64,000 nucleotides of DNA from Dyella flava (GTDB lineage Bacteria; Pseudomonadota; Gammaproteobacteria; Xanthomonadales; Rhodanobacteraceae): NCBI RefSeq assembly GCF_016904955.1, contig NZ_JADIKE010000038.1:310001-374000 (forward strand), given 5' to 3'. Both the position numbers and the translations under genes were made by a program. Below are positions 51,549 through 61,769 of this stretch, piece by piece (position 1 is the first letter of the stretch; the number at the start of each line of letters is the position of its first letter). Under the pieces are notes generated by a model. It saw only the letters and a list, made by a program, of their open reading frames with translations, was not told the DNA's origin and made no database searches.

Positions 51549-51879
51549 GAAATTCAAGTCCTGCGTGGGGTTTGTGCTCCGCGCAGGCAGTTTTTGAGGG
51601 TAGCCCCGGCAGTATGCCGGAGCCGCCGTCAAAGACCGCAGGCGCGACCAGCGCGCGACGACGACGGGCAGGGAGCTCGATCTGGCAAAGGAATCGCCGT
51701 CGCCGCCAACGAGGTCGCTTAATCCGGTTTCCACCTGGCCTGCGTAGATGGTGCTGCCCCTTCTGGAATCGCTCTGGAAAGGCCACCACCCGGGACTTTA
51801 GTCCCCGATGTCAAGGACGGCATCGCTCAGGACCGCAAGCGGCAGGAGCCGTAAGCGGAGTTCATAAGAGGAGTGAAAC
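51549..51879 (+). promoter_or_regulatory. 331-bp rplA-rplJ spacer: rplJL leader (L10 leader region)
   Basis: No protein gene is seen. After the terminator at 51560 the spacer is GC-rich with several GCCGCC/GGCGGC-type inverted words, as expected of the structured L10 leader, where the L10-L7/L12 complex represses translation. The last ~60 bp lead to the AGAGGAG site before rplJ. I could not fix the L10-binding kink-turn or a promoter with confidence. Confidence 0.55.
51560..51595 (+). terminator. Terminator/attenuator after rplA
   Basis: An 11-bp stem (51560-51570 with 51577-51587, including two G-T wobbles) around TTTGTG is followed by CAG and a run of five T. It lies 12 bp past the rplA stop and separates rplKA from rplJL expression. 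Confidence 0.75.
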
Positions 51880-52401
51880 ATGGCTCTGAATCTCTCTCAG
51901 AAGCAAGAAGTAGTCGCCGAACTGGCCGAAGTTGCCGCGAAGGCTCACTCCTTGGTCGCTGCCGAGTATGCAGGCACCACGGTCGAACAGATGACCGCGA
52001 TGCGCAAGAAGGCTCGCGAGTCCGGTGTGTACTTGAAGGTTGTCAAGAACACGCTCGCCGCGCGCGCTGTTGCCGGTACCGAGTTCGAGGTCGTCAAGGA
52101 CGCCTTGGCCGGTCCGCTGTTGTATGCATTCTCGACGGAAGAACCCGGCGCTGCCGGTCGTCTGATCAAGGAATTCGCCAAGAGCAACGACAAGCTGAAG
52201 GCGAAAGTTGTCTCGGTGGAAGGCAAGTTGCTGCCGGCTGCGCACGTTGAAGTGCTGGCCTCGCTGCCGACCCGCGAACAGGCCCTGGCCATGCTGGCCC
52301 GTGTGCTGGCCGAACCCGCTGCGATGTTTGCCCGTGCCGTCAAGGCCGTGGCCGACAAGCAGGGTGGCGGCGAAGCGCCGGCCGAAGCCGCGTCCGCCTA
52401 A
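51880..52401 (+). CDS. rplJ: 50S ribosomal protein L10
   Basis: The 173-residue protein anchors L7/L12 dimers. The N-terminal rRNA-binding domain includes AEYAGTTVEQMTAMRKKARE and YLKVVKNTLAARAV; the C-terminal helix that holds L12 is about 130-160 (PAAMFARAVKAVADKQ). It ends in an Ala/Glu-rich tail. ATG 51880 has AGAGGAG upstream. The rplL gene follows after 46 bp. Confidence 0.98.
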   Translation: MALNLSQKQEVVAELAEVAAKAHSLVAAEYAGTTVEQMTAMRKKARESGVYLKVVKNTLAARAVAGTEFEVVKDALAGPLLYAFSTEEPGAAGRLIKEFAKSNDKLKAKVVSVEGKLLPAAHVEVLASLPTREQALAMLARVLAEPAAMFARAVKAVADKQGGGEAPAEAASA

Positions 52402-52447
52402 GTTCGACGCCGATCTAAACCGAATCCATTTCCAGAGGTAAATCAAA

Positions 52448-52819
52448 ATGTCCCTTTCCAACGAACAGATCGTTGAAGCCGTAGCCGCCAAGTCGCTCAT
52501 GGAAGTGATGGAGCTGGTGAAGGCCATCGAAGAGAAGTTTGGCGTCTCCGCCGCTGCCCCGGTCGCGGTGGCCGCCGGTCCGGCCGCCGCTGGTCCGGCT
52601 GCTGAAGAGCAGACCGAATTCGACGTCATCCTGAAGAGTGCCGGCGACAAGAAGGTCGACGTGATCAAGGCCGTCCGCGCCATCACCGGCCTGGGCCTGA
52701 AGGAAGCGAAGGACCTGACCGAGTCGGGCGGCGTCGTGAAGGAAGCCGCTTCGAAGGAAGACGCTGCGAAGTTCAAGAAGGACCTCGAAGCTGCCGGCGC
52801 CACGGTCGAACTGAAGTAA
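52448..52819 (+). CDS. rplL: 50S ribosomal protein L7/L12
   Basis: The 123-residue stalk protein has the N-terminal dimerisation helices (1-30), an Ala/Gly/Pro hinge (about 36-53, APVAVAAGPAAAGPAA) and the C-terminal factor-binding domain with KVDVIKAVRAITGLGLKEAK. It recruits translational GTPases. The rpoB gene is next, after a structured 376-bp spacer. Confidence 0.98.
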   Translation: MSLSNEQIVEAVAAKSLMEVMELVKAIEEKFGVSAAAPVAVAAGPAAAGPAAEEQTEFDVILKSAGDKKVDVIKAVRAITGLGLKEAKDLTESGGVVKEAASKEDAAKFKKDLEAAGATVELK

Positions 52820-53195
52820 TTGGCGCTCTTGCGCGTCGTCAGTTTGACCTAGCGTCAAGCAAGCCTGGGGGCGCGAGTCCCCGGGCTTTGCCCGCTTCAA
52901 TGATCCAGCTCCAGCTGAAGTTTTGTACGGAGCGACTCGCGGGCCATGGATGGTCCGTCGTGAACCAGGCGCCCAGGCGCTTGGTTCATTCAAGCCAGGT
53001 CCATGGACTTGGCAGGTCCAGAAAGGGCAGGAGCCCTTTATTGGACACATCAAGCACGGACGCTCTGGATGTCGGGCATCGCGAATAGGGTTTTATGAGC
53101 AAGAGCCACTATTCACGATCCCCCAGATCCAGGCTTTCCCAATTTAGCCGGTGTGTGCACCACCGGCGCCACAGCGAACCGAGGCGTCACCGACC
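52820..53195 (+). promoter_or_regulatory. 376-bp rplL-rpoB spacer with two hairpins (attenuator/processing region)
   Basis: No protein gene is seen. AAGCCTGGGG (52861-52870) pairs with CCCCGGGCTT (52879-52888) with one wobble, placed like the rplL-rpoB attenuator of E. coli. A second stem of 12 bp (52961-52972 with 52977-52988, one wobble) caps a CCAG loop, and the perfect palindrome GTCCATGGAC follows near 53000. In E. coli this interval has partial termination and RNase III processing; a similar role is inferred. Confidence 0.65.
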
Positions 53196-56100
53196 ATGAC
53201 CTACTCGTTTACCGAGAAGAAGCGCATCCGCAAGGATTTCGGCAAGCGTCCGCCCGTACTGGGCGTACCCAACCTGCTGACCATCCAGACCGATTCCTAC
53301 CGTGAATTCCTGCAGGAGTACGTTGCTCCCAAGCAGCGCGAAGACAAAGGTCTGCACGCCGCCTTGAAGTCGGTGTTCCCGATCGTGAGCTATTCGGGCA
53401 ACGCCGCCCTTGAATATGTCGATTATCGTCTCGGCGAGCCGCCGTTCGACGAGCGCGAGTGCCGCAACCGCGGCATGACGTTCGGCGCGCCGTTGCGCGT
53501 CACCGTGCGTCTGGTGATCTACGACAAGGACAGCCCGGCCTCGAAGAAGGCCGTGAAGTACGTGAAGGAACAGGAAGTCTACATGGGCGAAATTCCGCTC
53601 ATGACCGACACCGGTACCTTCATCATCAACGGCACCGAGCGCGTGATCGTGTCGCAGCTGCATCGTTCCCCGGGCGTGTTCTTCGATCACGACCGTGGCA
53701 AGACGCACAGCTCGGGCAAGCTCCTGTTCTCCGCCCGTGTGATTCCTTACCGCGGTTCCTGGCTCGATTTCGAGTTCGACCCGAAGGACGCGCTGTTTAC
53801 CCGTATCGACCGTCGCCGCAAGCTGCCGGTGACGGTGCTGCTGCGCGCGTTGGGCTACAGCAACGAAGAGATGCTGAACATCTTCTTCGAGCACAACGTG
53901 TTCCACCTGGGCAAGAAGGGCGTTACCACGCTCGAACTCGTTGCCGAGCGTCTGCGCGGCGAAACGCTGAGCTTCGATCTGATGATCGGCGACAAGGTGC
54001 TGGTGGAAGCCGGCAAGCGTATTACCGCGCGCCATGTGCGTCAGCTTGCTGCCGAAAACATCACTGCGCTGGAAGTGCCGGACGACTATCCGGTCGGCCG
54101 CATCCTCGCCAACGATATCGTTGACGCGAAGACGGGTGAACTGCTGGCTTCGGCGAACGATGAAATCACCGCCGAACAGCTGGAAAACTTCCGCAAGGCC
54201 GGCATCGAGACGCTGCCGACCCTGTATGTGAACGACCTGGACCGCGGTGCGTACATCTCGCACACGCTGCGCATTGACAACACCAAGACGCAGCTTGAAG
54301 CGCTGGTGGAAATCTATCGCATGATGCGTCCGGGCGAGCCGCCGACCAAGGAAGCGGCGCAGAACCTGTTCTTCAATCTGTTCTTCACCTTCGATCGCTA
54401 CGACTTGTCGGCTGTGGGCCGCATGAAGTTCAATCGTCGCGTCGGCCGCAAGGACATCCTCGGTCCGGGCGTGCTGTACGACTACAAGTACTTCGGCGAT
54501 CGCAAGGAAGAGGAATCGCAGGCGCTCGTCGCTTCGCAGGGTGAAACCTCCGACATCCTCGACGTGCTGAAGGTGCTGATCGAGATCAAGAACGGCCACG
54601 GCACCGTGGACGACATCGATCACCTTGGCAACCGTCGTGTGCGTTCGGTCGGTGAAATGGCGGAGAACACCTTCCGCATCGGCTTGGTGCGCGTGGAGCG
54701 CGCCGTGCGCGAGCGCCTGTCGCTGGCCGAAGCCGATGGCTTGACCCCGCAGGACCTCATCAATGCCAAGCCGGTCGCGGCAGCAGTGAAGGAATTCTTC
54801 GGTTCTTCGCAGCTCTCGCAATTCATGGACCAGAACAACCCGCTGTCCGAAGTGACGCACAAGCGTCGCGTGTCCGCACTGGGCCCGGGCGGTTTGACCC
54901 GTGAGCGTGCCGGCTTCGAAGTGCGTGACGTGCATCCGACCCACTACGGCCGCGTCTGCACCATCGAGACGCCGGAAGGTCCGAACATCGGTCTGATCAA
55001 CTCGCTCGCCGTGTATGCGCGCACCAACCAGTACGGCTTCCTCGAGACGCCGTACCGCAAGGTCGTGGACGGCAAGGTCACCAACCAGGTGGATTACCTG
55101 TCGGCGATCGAAGAGGGCGACCACGTGATCGCGCAGGCGAACTCGCCGCTCAGCAAGGATGGCGGCTTCGTCGAAGATTTCGTGTCCTGCCGTTTCCGCG
55201 GTGAATCCGAACTGCGTCCGTCATCCGAGATCAACTACATGGACGTCTCGCCGATGCAGACCGTGTCGGTCGCGGCGGCGCTGGTGCCGTTCCTCGAGCA
55301 TGACGACGCGAACCGCGCGTTGATGGGCGCGAACATGCAGCGCCAGGCGGTGCCGACGTTGCGTTCGCAAACCCCGCTGGTGGGTACCGGCATCGAGCGC
55401 GCCGTGGCGCGCGACTCGGGTGTCATCACCAGCGCCAAGCGCGGTGGTGTGATCGATCAGGTCGATGCGGCCCGTATCGTGGTGCGCGTGAACGAGGAAG
55501 AAGTCGGCGAGAACGATGCCGGCGTCGACATCTACACGCTGACCAAGTACACCCGCTCCAACCAGAACACCAACCTCAACCAGCGTCCGCTGGTGAACGT
55601 GGGTGACATCGTGGCGAAGGGCGACACGCTGGCCGACGGCTCGTCGACCGACCTGGGCGAGCTTGCGCTCGGCCAGAACATGCTGATCGCGTTCATGCCG
55701 TGGAACGGCTACAACTTCGAAGACTCGATCCTGCTCTCCGAGCGCGTTGTACAGGAAGATCGCTACACCTCGATCCATATCGAGGAGCTGTCCTGCATCG
55801 CGCGCGACACCAAGCTGGGTGCCGAGGAAATCACCGCCGACATCCCGAACGTGGGTGAACAGGCGCTGGCTCGCCTGGACGAATCCGGCATCGTGTACAT
55901 CGGTGCGGAAGTGAAGGCCGGCGACATCATGGTCGGCAAGGTCACGCCGAAGGGCGAAAGCCAGCTCACGCCGGAAGAGAAGCTGCTGCGTGCGATCTTC
56001 GGCGAGAAGGCGTCCGACGTGAAGGACAGCTCGCTGCGCGTGCCGCCGGGCATGGACGGCACCGTGATCGACGTGCAGGTGTTCACGCGCGACGGCATCG

Positions 56101-57356
56101 AGAAGGACAAGCGCGCGCGCCAGATCGAGGAAATGGAAATCAAGCGAATCCGCAAGGACTTCGACGACCAGTTCCGCATCCTCGAAGGCGCGATCTACAA
56201 CCGTATGCGCGCGCAGTTGCTCGGCAAGGTCGCCAACAGCGGCCCAGCCGGCCTGAAGCGTGGCGCGGAAATCACCAACGAATACCTCGATGGCCTGAAG
56301 AAGGACGAGTGGTTCAAGATCAACGTCAAGGACGAGGAAGTCACCGAGTTCCTGGAGCGCGCAGCCGATCAGGTCAAGCGCCATAAGGAAGAGTTCGACA
56401 AGCGCTTCAAGGAGAAGCAGGGCAAGATCACCCAGGGTGACGATCTCGCGCCGGGCGTGCTCAAGATGGTCAAGGTGTTCCTGGCCGTGAAGCGCCGCAT
56501 CCAGCCGGGCGACAAGATGGCCGGTCGCCACGGTAACAAGGGTGTGGTGTCCAACGTGGTGCCGGTGGAAGACATGCCGTACATGGCTGACGGCACGTCG
56601 ATCGACATCTGCCTGAACCCGCTGGGCGTGCCTTCGCGTATGAACATCGGTCAGATTCTGGAAGTGCATCTTGGCTGGGCTGCAAAGGGCCTGGGCAGGA
56701 AGATCCAGCAGATGATCGAAGCGCAGGAGAAGGTGACGAAGATCCGCGAGTTCCTCGACCAGATCTACAACCACCATGTCGCTGGCGCAGTACAGCATGT
56801 CGACCTGAAGTCGCTCACCGATGAGGAAATCATCGCGTTGGCGAACAACCTGCAGGAAGGCGTGCCGATGGCTACCCCGGTGTTCGACGGTGCCGAGGAA
56901 ACCGAGATCAAGGCGATGCTGAAGCTGGCGGGCCTGCCGGAATCCGGTCAGACCATGCTGTTCGACGGCCGTACCGGCGAGGCGTTCGATCGCCCGGTCA
57001 CCGTCGGCTACATGCACTACCTGAAGCTCAACCACCTGGTCGACGACAAGATGCACGCCCGTTCGACCGGTCCGTACTCGCTGGTCACACAGCAGCCGCT
57101 GGGTGGTAAGGCGCAGTTCGGCGGTCAGCGTTTTGGCGAAATGGAAGTCTGGGCGCTGGAAGCCTACGGCGCGGCTTACACCTTGCAGGAAATGCTCACG
57201 GTGAAGTCCGACGACGTGCAGGGCCGCAACCAGATGTACAAGAACATCGTCGACGGCAACCACGAGATGGCGGCGGGCATGCCGGAATCCTTCAACGTGC
57301 TCGTGAAGGAAATCCGCTCGCTCGGCATCGACATCGACCTGGAAGAGATCAAGTAA
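53196..57356 (+). CDS. rpoB: DNA-directed RNA polymerase subunit beta
   Basis: The 1386-residue subunit contains all conserved regions, including the rifampicin pocket (SQLSQFMDQNNPLSEVTHKR, then RVSALGPGGL) with the usual sensitive-type Asp, His and Ser. Also intact are the fork-loop ETPEGPNIGLINSL, the active-site GYNFEDSILLSERVV and the C-terminal GGKAQFGGQRFGEMEVWALE. ATG 53196 is used because homology starts at MTYSFTEKKRIRKDFGKR; an in-frame GTG-type extension to 53151 is spacer. It is followed after 25 bp by rpoC. Confidence 0.99.
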   Translation: MTYSFTEKKRIRKDFGKRPPVLGVPNLLTIQTDSYREFLQEYVAPKQREDKGLHAALKSVFPIVSYSGNAALEYVDYRLGEPPFDERECRNRGMTFGAPLRVTVRLVIYDKDSPASKKAVKYVKEQEVYMGEIPLMTDTGTFIINGTERVIVSQLHRSPGVFFDHDRGKTHSSGKLLFSARVIPYRGSWLDFEFDPKDALFTRIDRRRKLPVTVLLRALGYSNEEMLNIFFEHNVFHLGKKGVTTLELVAERLRGETLSFDLMIGDKVLVEAGKRITARHVRQLAAENITALEVPDDYPVGRILANDIVDAKTGELLASANDEITAEQLENFRKAGIETLPTLYVNDLDRGAYISHTLRIDNTKTQLEALVEIYRMMRPGEPPTKEAAQNLFFNLFFTFDRYDLSAVGRMKFNRRVGRKDILGPGVLYDYKYFGDRKEEESQALVASQGETSDILDVLKVLIEIKNGHGTVDDIDHLGNRRVRSVGEMAENTFRIGLVRVERAVRERLSLAEADGLTPQDLINAKPVAAAVKEFFGSSQLSQFMDQNNPLSEVTHKRRVSALGPGGLTRERAGFEVRDVHPTHYGRVCTIETPEGPNIGLINSLAVYARTNQYGFLETPYRKVVDGKVTNQVDYLSAIEEGDHVIAQANSPLSKDGGFVEDFVSCRFRGESELRPSSEINYMDVSPMQTVSVAAALVPFLEHDDANRALMGANMQRQAVPTLRSQTPLVGTGIERAVARDSGVITSAKRGGVIDQVDAARIVVRVNEEEVGENDAGVDIYTLTKYTRSNQNTNLNQRPLVNVGDIVAKGDTLADGSSTDLGELALGQNMLIAFMPWNGYNFEDSILLSERVVQEDRYTSIHIEELSCIARDTKLGAEEITADIPNVGEQALARLDESGIVYIGAEVKAGDIMVGKVTPKGESQLTPEEKLLRAIFGEKASDVKDSSLRVPPGMDGTVIDVQVFTRDGIEKDKRARQIEEMEIKRIRKDFDDQFRILEGAIYNRMRAQLLGKVANSGPAGLKRGAEITNEYLDGLKKDEWFKINVKDEEVTEFLERAADQVKRHKEEFDKRFKEKQGKITQGDDLAPGVLKMVKVFLAVKRRIQPGDKMAGRHGNKGVVSNVVPVEDMPYMADGTSIDICLNPLGVPSRMNIGQILEVHLGWAAKGLGRKIQQMIEAQEKVTKIREFLDQIYNHHVAGAVQHVDLKSLTDEEIIALANNLQEGVPMATPVFDGAEETEIKAMLKLAGLPESGQTMLFDGRTGEAFDRPVTVGYMHYLKLNHLVDDKMHARSTGPYSLVTQQPLGGKAQFGGQRFGEMEVWALEAYGAAYTLQEMLTVKSDDVQGRNQMYKNIVDGNHEMAAGMPESFNVLVKEIRSLGIDIDLEEIK

Positions 57357-57381
57357 CCCGCGGGTTACAGGAGCTTATGCA

Positions 57382-60300
57382 ATGAAAGATTTGCTCAATC
57401 TGTTCAATCAGCAGCGCACCACGCCTGAGTTCGATTCGATCAAGATCGCGCTGGCGTCGCCGGAGCTGATCCGTTCCTGGTCGTACGGCGAGGTGAAGAA
57501 GCCCGAAACGATCAACTACCGCACCTTCAAGCCGGAGCGTGATGGCCTGTTCTGCGCCGCCATCTTCGGCCCGGTGAAGGACTACGAGTGCCTGTGCGGC
57601 AAGTACAAGCGCATGAAGCATCGTGGCGTGGTCTGCGAAAAGTGCGGCACCGAAGTCACGCTCGCCAAGGTGCGCCGTGAACGCATGGGCCACATCGAGC
57701 TGGCCAGCCCCGTGGCGCATATCTGGTTCCTCAAGTCGCTGCCGTCGCGCATCGGCCTGATGCTGGACATGACCCTGCGTGACATCGAGCGCATCCTGTA
57801 CTTCGAAGCCTTCGTGGTGATCGACCCAGGTTTGACGGCGCTCGAGCGCGGTCAGCTGCTGAGCGAAGACCAGTACCTCGAAGCCGTGGAAGAACACGGC
57901 GACGAGTTCGACGCCCGCATGGGTGCCGAAGCCGTGTACGAGCTGCTGAAGTCGCTGGATCTTCCGGGCGAAGTCATTCGCCTCAAGGAAGAGATCGCTT
58001 CCACCAACTCCGAAACCAAGCTCAAGCGCCTCACCAAGCGCGTCAAGCTAATCGAGGCCTTCCTTGAATCCGGCAATCGCCCGGAGTGGATGGTCATGAC
58101 CGTGCTGCCCGTGCTGCCGCCGGACCTGCGTCCGCTGGTGCCGCTCGATGGTGGCCGTTTCGCGACCTCCGATCTGAACGATCTGTATCGTCGCGTCATC
58201 AACCGTAACAACCGCCTGAAGCGTCTGCTCGAACTCAATGCGCCCGACATCATCGTGCGCAACGAGAAGCGCATGCTGCAGGAATCGGTCGACGCGCTGA
58301 TGGACAACGGCCGTCGTGGCCGCGCCATCACCGGCACCAACAAGCGTGCGCTGAAGTCGCTCGCCGACATGATCAAGGGCAAGCAGGGTCGCTTCCGTCA
58401 GAACCTGCTCGGCAAGCGCGTCGACTACTCGGGCCGTTCGGTGATCGTGGTCGGTCCGACGCTGCGCCTGCACCAGTGCGGCCTGCCGAAGAAGATGGCG
58501 CTGGAACTGTTCAAGCCCTTCATCTTCGCTAAGCTGCAGAACCGCGGTGAAGCCACCACGATCAAGGCGGCCAAGAAGCTGGTCGAGCGCGAAGAAGGCC
58601 AGGTGTGGGACATCCTCGAAGAGGTGATCCGCGAACATCCAGTGCTGCTCAACCGCGCGCCGACCCTGCACCGTCTTGGCATCCAGGCGTTCGAGCCGAA
58701 GCTGATCGAAGGCAAGGCCATCCAGCTGCATCCGCTGGTCTGTACCGCGTTCAACGCGGACTTCGACGGCGACCAGATGGCCGTGCACGTGCCGCTGTCG
58801 ATCGAAGCGCAGCTTGAAGCGCGCGCGCTGATGATGTCGTCCAACAACATCCTCTCGCCCGCAAACGGTGAGCCGATCATCGTGCCGACGCAGGACGTGG
58901 TGCTGGGCCTGTACTACATGACGCGCGAACTGGTGAATGCGAAGGGCACTGGCATGGTGTTCTCCAGCATCGCCGAAGTGCGCCGTGCATACGACAACCG
59001 CGTCGTGCAGCTGCATGCCAAGATCAAGGTGCGCATGAAGCAGGTGCATGTGCACGACAACGGCGAGCGCACCAGCACGATCTCCCTGATGGATACCACC
59101 GTGGGTCGCGCGCTGCTGGCTGAAATCATGCCGGAAGGCCTGCCGTTCGAGCTGGCCAACACGGAGCTGTCGAAGAAGGCCATCTCGCGCCTGATCAACG
59201 CCAGCTACCGCCGCCTCGGCCTGAAGGACACCGTGGTCTTCGCCGACCACCTGATGTACACCGGTTTCCGTTTCGCGACGCGTGCCGGTATCTCGATCGG
59301 CATCGATGACATGATCATCCCGGCCGAGAAGAAGCCGATCCTGGAAGAGGCCGAGAAGGAAGTGGTCGAAATCCAGGAGCAGTACCAGTCGGGTCTGGTG
59401 ACCGCCGGCGAGCGCTACAACAAGGTGGTCGACATCTGGTCGCGCACCAACGAGCAGGTGGCCAAGGCGATGATCGACGGTATCGGCACCGACAAGGTGA
59501 CCGACGCCGAAGGCAAGACGGTCAACCAGAAGTCCATGAACTCGCTGTACATCATGGCCGACTCGGGCGCTCGTGGTTCGGTGGCGCAGATTCGTCAGCT
59601 TGCCGGTATGCGCGGCCTGATGGCGCGTCCGGACGGCTCGATTATCGAAACGCCGATCAAGGCGAACTTCCGCGAAGGCCTGAACGTTCTGCAGTACTTC
59701 AACTCGACGCACGGTGCTCGTAAGGGCCTGGCGGATACGGCGTTGAAGACGGCGAACTCCGGTTACCTGACTCGTCGTCTGGTGGACGTGGCGCAGGACG
59801 TGGTCATCACCTCGACCGATTGCGGTACCGAGGAAGGCCTGATCATGCAGCCGATCGTTGAAGGCGGTGACGTGGTCGAGCCGTTGCGCGAGCGTGTGCT
59901 CGGTCGTGTGGTGGCCGAGGATGTCTACGCGCCGGGTGGAGACGACGAGCCGATCGTCACGCGCAACACGCTGCTGGACGAAGCCCTGGTCGAGAAGCTC
60001 GACAAGGCAGGCGTGCAGTCGGTGTCGGTGCGTTCGTCCATCACCTGCCAGGCCGCTCATGGCGTTTGCGCGCTGTGCTACGGCCGCGATCTCGCACGTG
60101 GTCACCTGGTGAACATGGGTGAAGCCGTGGGCGTGGTGGCTGCGCAGTCAATCGGTGAGCCGGGTACCCAGCTGACCATGCGTACGTTCCACATCGGTGG
60201 TGCGGCGTCGCGTGCGGCTGCGGTCGACAACGTCTCGGTGAAGACCACCGGTACGCTGAAGTTCAACAACCTCAAGACCGTGCAGCACAACCAGGGTCAC

Positions 60301-61593
60301 CTGGTGGCCGTGTCGCGTTCGGGCGAAGTGTCGGTGATCGACGCCAACGGCCGCGAGCGCGAGCGCTACAAGGTGCCTTACGGCGCCACCATTTCCGTCA
60401 AGGATGGCGCGCCGGTCAAGGCTGGCCAGGTCGTGGCGAACTGGGATCCGCACACCCATCCGATCGTGTCGGAAGTGGCCGGTACCGTGCGCTTTATCGA
60501 CTTCATCGATGGCGTCACCGTGCAGAGCCAGACCGACGAACTCACCGGCCTGGAGTCGGCGGTGGTGACCGATCCGAAGCGTCGTGGTACCGCTGCCAAG
60601 GATCTGCGCCCGATCGTGCGCCTGGAAGACAGCAAGGGTCGTGAGCTCAAGCTGCCGGGTACTGACATCGCGGCGCAGTACTTCCTGCCGGCGGGTGCGA
60701 TCGTGTCGATCCAGAACGGTGCCGAAGTGGGCGTGGGTGACGTGGTTGCCCGTATCCCGCAGGAAACCTCCAAGACCCGCGACATCACCGGTGGTCTGCC
60801 GCGCGTAGCTGACCTGTTCGAAGCCCGCAAGCCGAAGGAACCGGCGATTCTGGCGGAGCGCTCGGGCATCATCAGCTTCGGCAAGGACACCAAGGGCAAG
60901 CAGCGCCTGATCATCAAGGATGTGGACGGCAACGAGCACGAGGAGCTGATTCCGAAGTGGCGTCAGGTCATCGTGTTCGAAGGCGAACACGTGGAGAAGG
61001 GCGAAACCATCGTGGACGGCGAGCCCAATCCGCACGACATCCTGCGCCTGCTGGGTGTCGAGCCGCTGGCTGCCTATCTGGTCAAGGAAATCCAGGACGT
61101 CTACCGCCTGCAGGGTGTGAAGATCAACGACAAGCACATCGAAACGATCATTCGCCAGATGCTGCGCAAGGTCGAGATCACCGAGCCGGGCGAAAGCCAC
61201 TACCTGCGCGGTGAGCAGGTGGAGCGCGTACGGATCAACGCCGAAAACGATCGTGCGGATGCCCGCAACGAGCGTCCGGCGGAGTTCCAGTCGGTGCTGC
61301 TGGGCATCACCAAGGCCTCGCTGGCCACCGAGTCGTTTATCTCGGCGGCTTCGTTCCAGGAGACCACCCGCGTCCTTACCGAGGCGGCGGTTCGTGGAAC
61401 ACGCGATACCTTGCGTGGTTTGAAGGAAAATGTTATTGTCGGCCGTCTGATTCCGGCAGGTACGGGTCTGGCGTATCACGCACAGCGTCATCGCCAGGGC
61501 GGTTTGACCGCTTCGGAGCTGGAAACCCTTTCCGGTTCCACTCAGGTCTCCTTTGCGGAGGCGCCGGTAGGCACTGATGCAAGTGTTGAGTAA
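57382..61593 (+). CDS. rpoC: DNA-directed RNA polymerase subunit beta'
   Basis: The 1403-residue subunit carries the zinc ribbon Cys residues (CLCGKYKRMKHRGVVCEKCG), the clamp and lid, and the catalytic Mg-binding NADFDGDQMAVHVPLS. The trigger-loop region with HIGGAASRAA and the second zinc site (ITCQAAHGVCALCYGRDLAR) are also present. The C-terminus ends GTGLAYHAQRH and an acidic tail. Length matches the gammaproteobacterial norm (about 1400). Confidence 0.99.
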   Translation: MKDLLNLFNQQRTTPEFDSIKIALASPELIRSWSYGEVKKPETINYRTFKPERDGLFCAAIFGPVKDYECLCGKYKRMKHRGVVCEKCGTEVTLAKVRRERMGHIELASPVAHIWFLKSLPSRIGLMLDMTLRDIERILYFEAFVVIDPGLTALERGQLLSEDQYLEAVEEHGDEFDARMGAEAVYELLKSLDLPGEVIRLKEEIASTNSETKLKRLTKRVKLIEAFLESGNRPEWMVMTVLPVLPPDLRPLVPLDGGRFATSDLNDLYRRVINRNNRLKRLLELNAPDIIVRNEKRMLQESVDALMDNGRRGRAITGTNKRALKSLADMIKGKQGRFRQNLLGKRVDYSGRSVIVVGPTLRLHQCGLPKKMALELFKPFIFAKLQNRGEATTIKAAKKLVEREEGQVWDILEEVIREHPVLLNRAPTLHRLGIQAFEPKLIEGKAIQLHPLVCTAFNADFDGDQMAVHVPLSIEAQLEARALMMSSNNILSPANGEPIIVPTQDVVLGLYYMTRELVNAKGTGMVFSSIAEVRRAYDNRVVQLHAKIKVRMKQVHVHDNGERTSTISLMDTTVGRALLAEIMPEGLPFELANTELSKKAISRLINASYRRLGLKDTVVFADHLMYTGFRFATRAGISIGIDDMIIPAEKKPILEEAEKEVVEIQEQYQSGLVTAGERYNKVVDIWSRTNEQVAKAMIDGIGTDKVTDAEGKTVNQKSMNSLYIMADSGARGSVAQIRQLAGMRGLMARPDGSIIETPIKANFREGLNVLQYFNSTHGARKGLADTALKTANSGYLTRRLVDVAQDVVITSTDCGTEEGLIMQPIVEGGDVVEPLRERVLGRVVAEDVYAPGGDDEPIVTRNTLLDEALVEKLDKAGVQSVSVRSSITCQAAHGVCALCYGRDLARGHLVNMGEAVGVVAAQSIGEPGTQLTMRTFHIGGAASRAAAVDNVSVKTTGTLKFNNLKTVQHNQGHLVAVSRSGEVSVIDANGRERERYKVPYGATISVKDGAPVKAGQVVANWDPHTHPIVSEVAGTVRFIDFIDGVTVQSQTDELTGLESAVVTDPKRRGTAAKDLRPIVRLEDSKGRELKLPGTDIAAQYFLPAGAIVSIQNGAEVGVGDVVARIPQETSKTRDITGGLPRVADLFEARKPKEPAILAERSGIISFGKDTKGKQRLIIKDVDGNEHEELIPKWRQVIVFEGEHVEKGETIVDGEPNPHDILRLLGVEPLAAYLVKEIQDVYRLQGVKINDKHIETIIRQMLRKVEITEPGESHYLRGEQVERVRINAENDRADARNERPAEFQSVLLGITKASLATESFISAASFQETTRVLTEAAVRGTRDTLRGLKENVIVGRLIPAGTGLAYHAQRHRQGGLTASELETLSGSTQVSFAEAPVGTDASVE

Positions 61594-61627
61594 GCCCCAA
61601 GCGGCTCTACTCGCCGACATACGAAAT

Positions 61628-61648
61628 GAGGCGCATCGGATGCGCCTC
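61628..61648 (+). terminator. Hairpin downstream of rpoC
   Basis: GAGGCGCAT (61628-61636) pairs perfectly with ATGCGCCTC (61640-61648) around CGG, 35 bp past the rpoC stop. The tail GTGTTCG is only weakly T-rich, so termination may be partial. Confidence 0.6.
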
Positions 61649-61678
61649 GTGTTCGCGTCAAGGATGGCGGGCGTTTTC

Positions 61679-61707
61679 TTGCCTGAGGTGAGGCGCCCAT
61701 GTTAAAT
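61679..61707 (+). promoter_or_regulatory. Promoter of the str operon (rpsL-rpsG-fusA)
   Basis: TTGCCT (61679-61684), 17 bp and TTAAAT (61702-61707) fit a sigma-70 promoter about 60 bp before rpsL, just after the rpoC hairpin. Confidence 0.6.
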
Positions 61708-61769
61708 TCCCGCTTCTCGGCAGACCGGATTATTCGGTCTGCCTTTATGTTTCCCAGGAATAGCTTCGC

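Noticed and set aside
55221..57263. Very long antisense frames over rpoB and rpoC (up to 685 codons)
   Set aside because: They are His/Val/Leu/Arg-rich mirror products of strongly biased G/C third positions in rpoB and rpoC, with no domain or ribosome-binding support.
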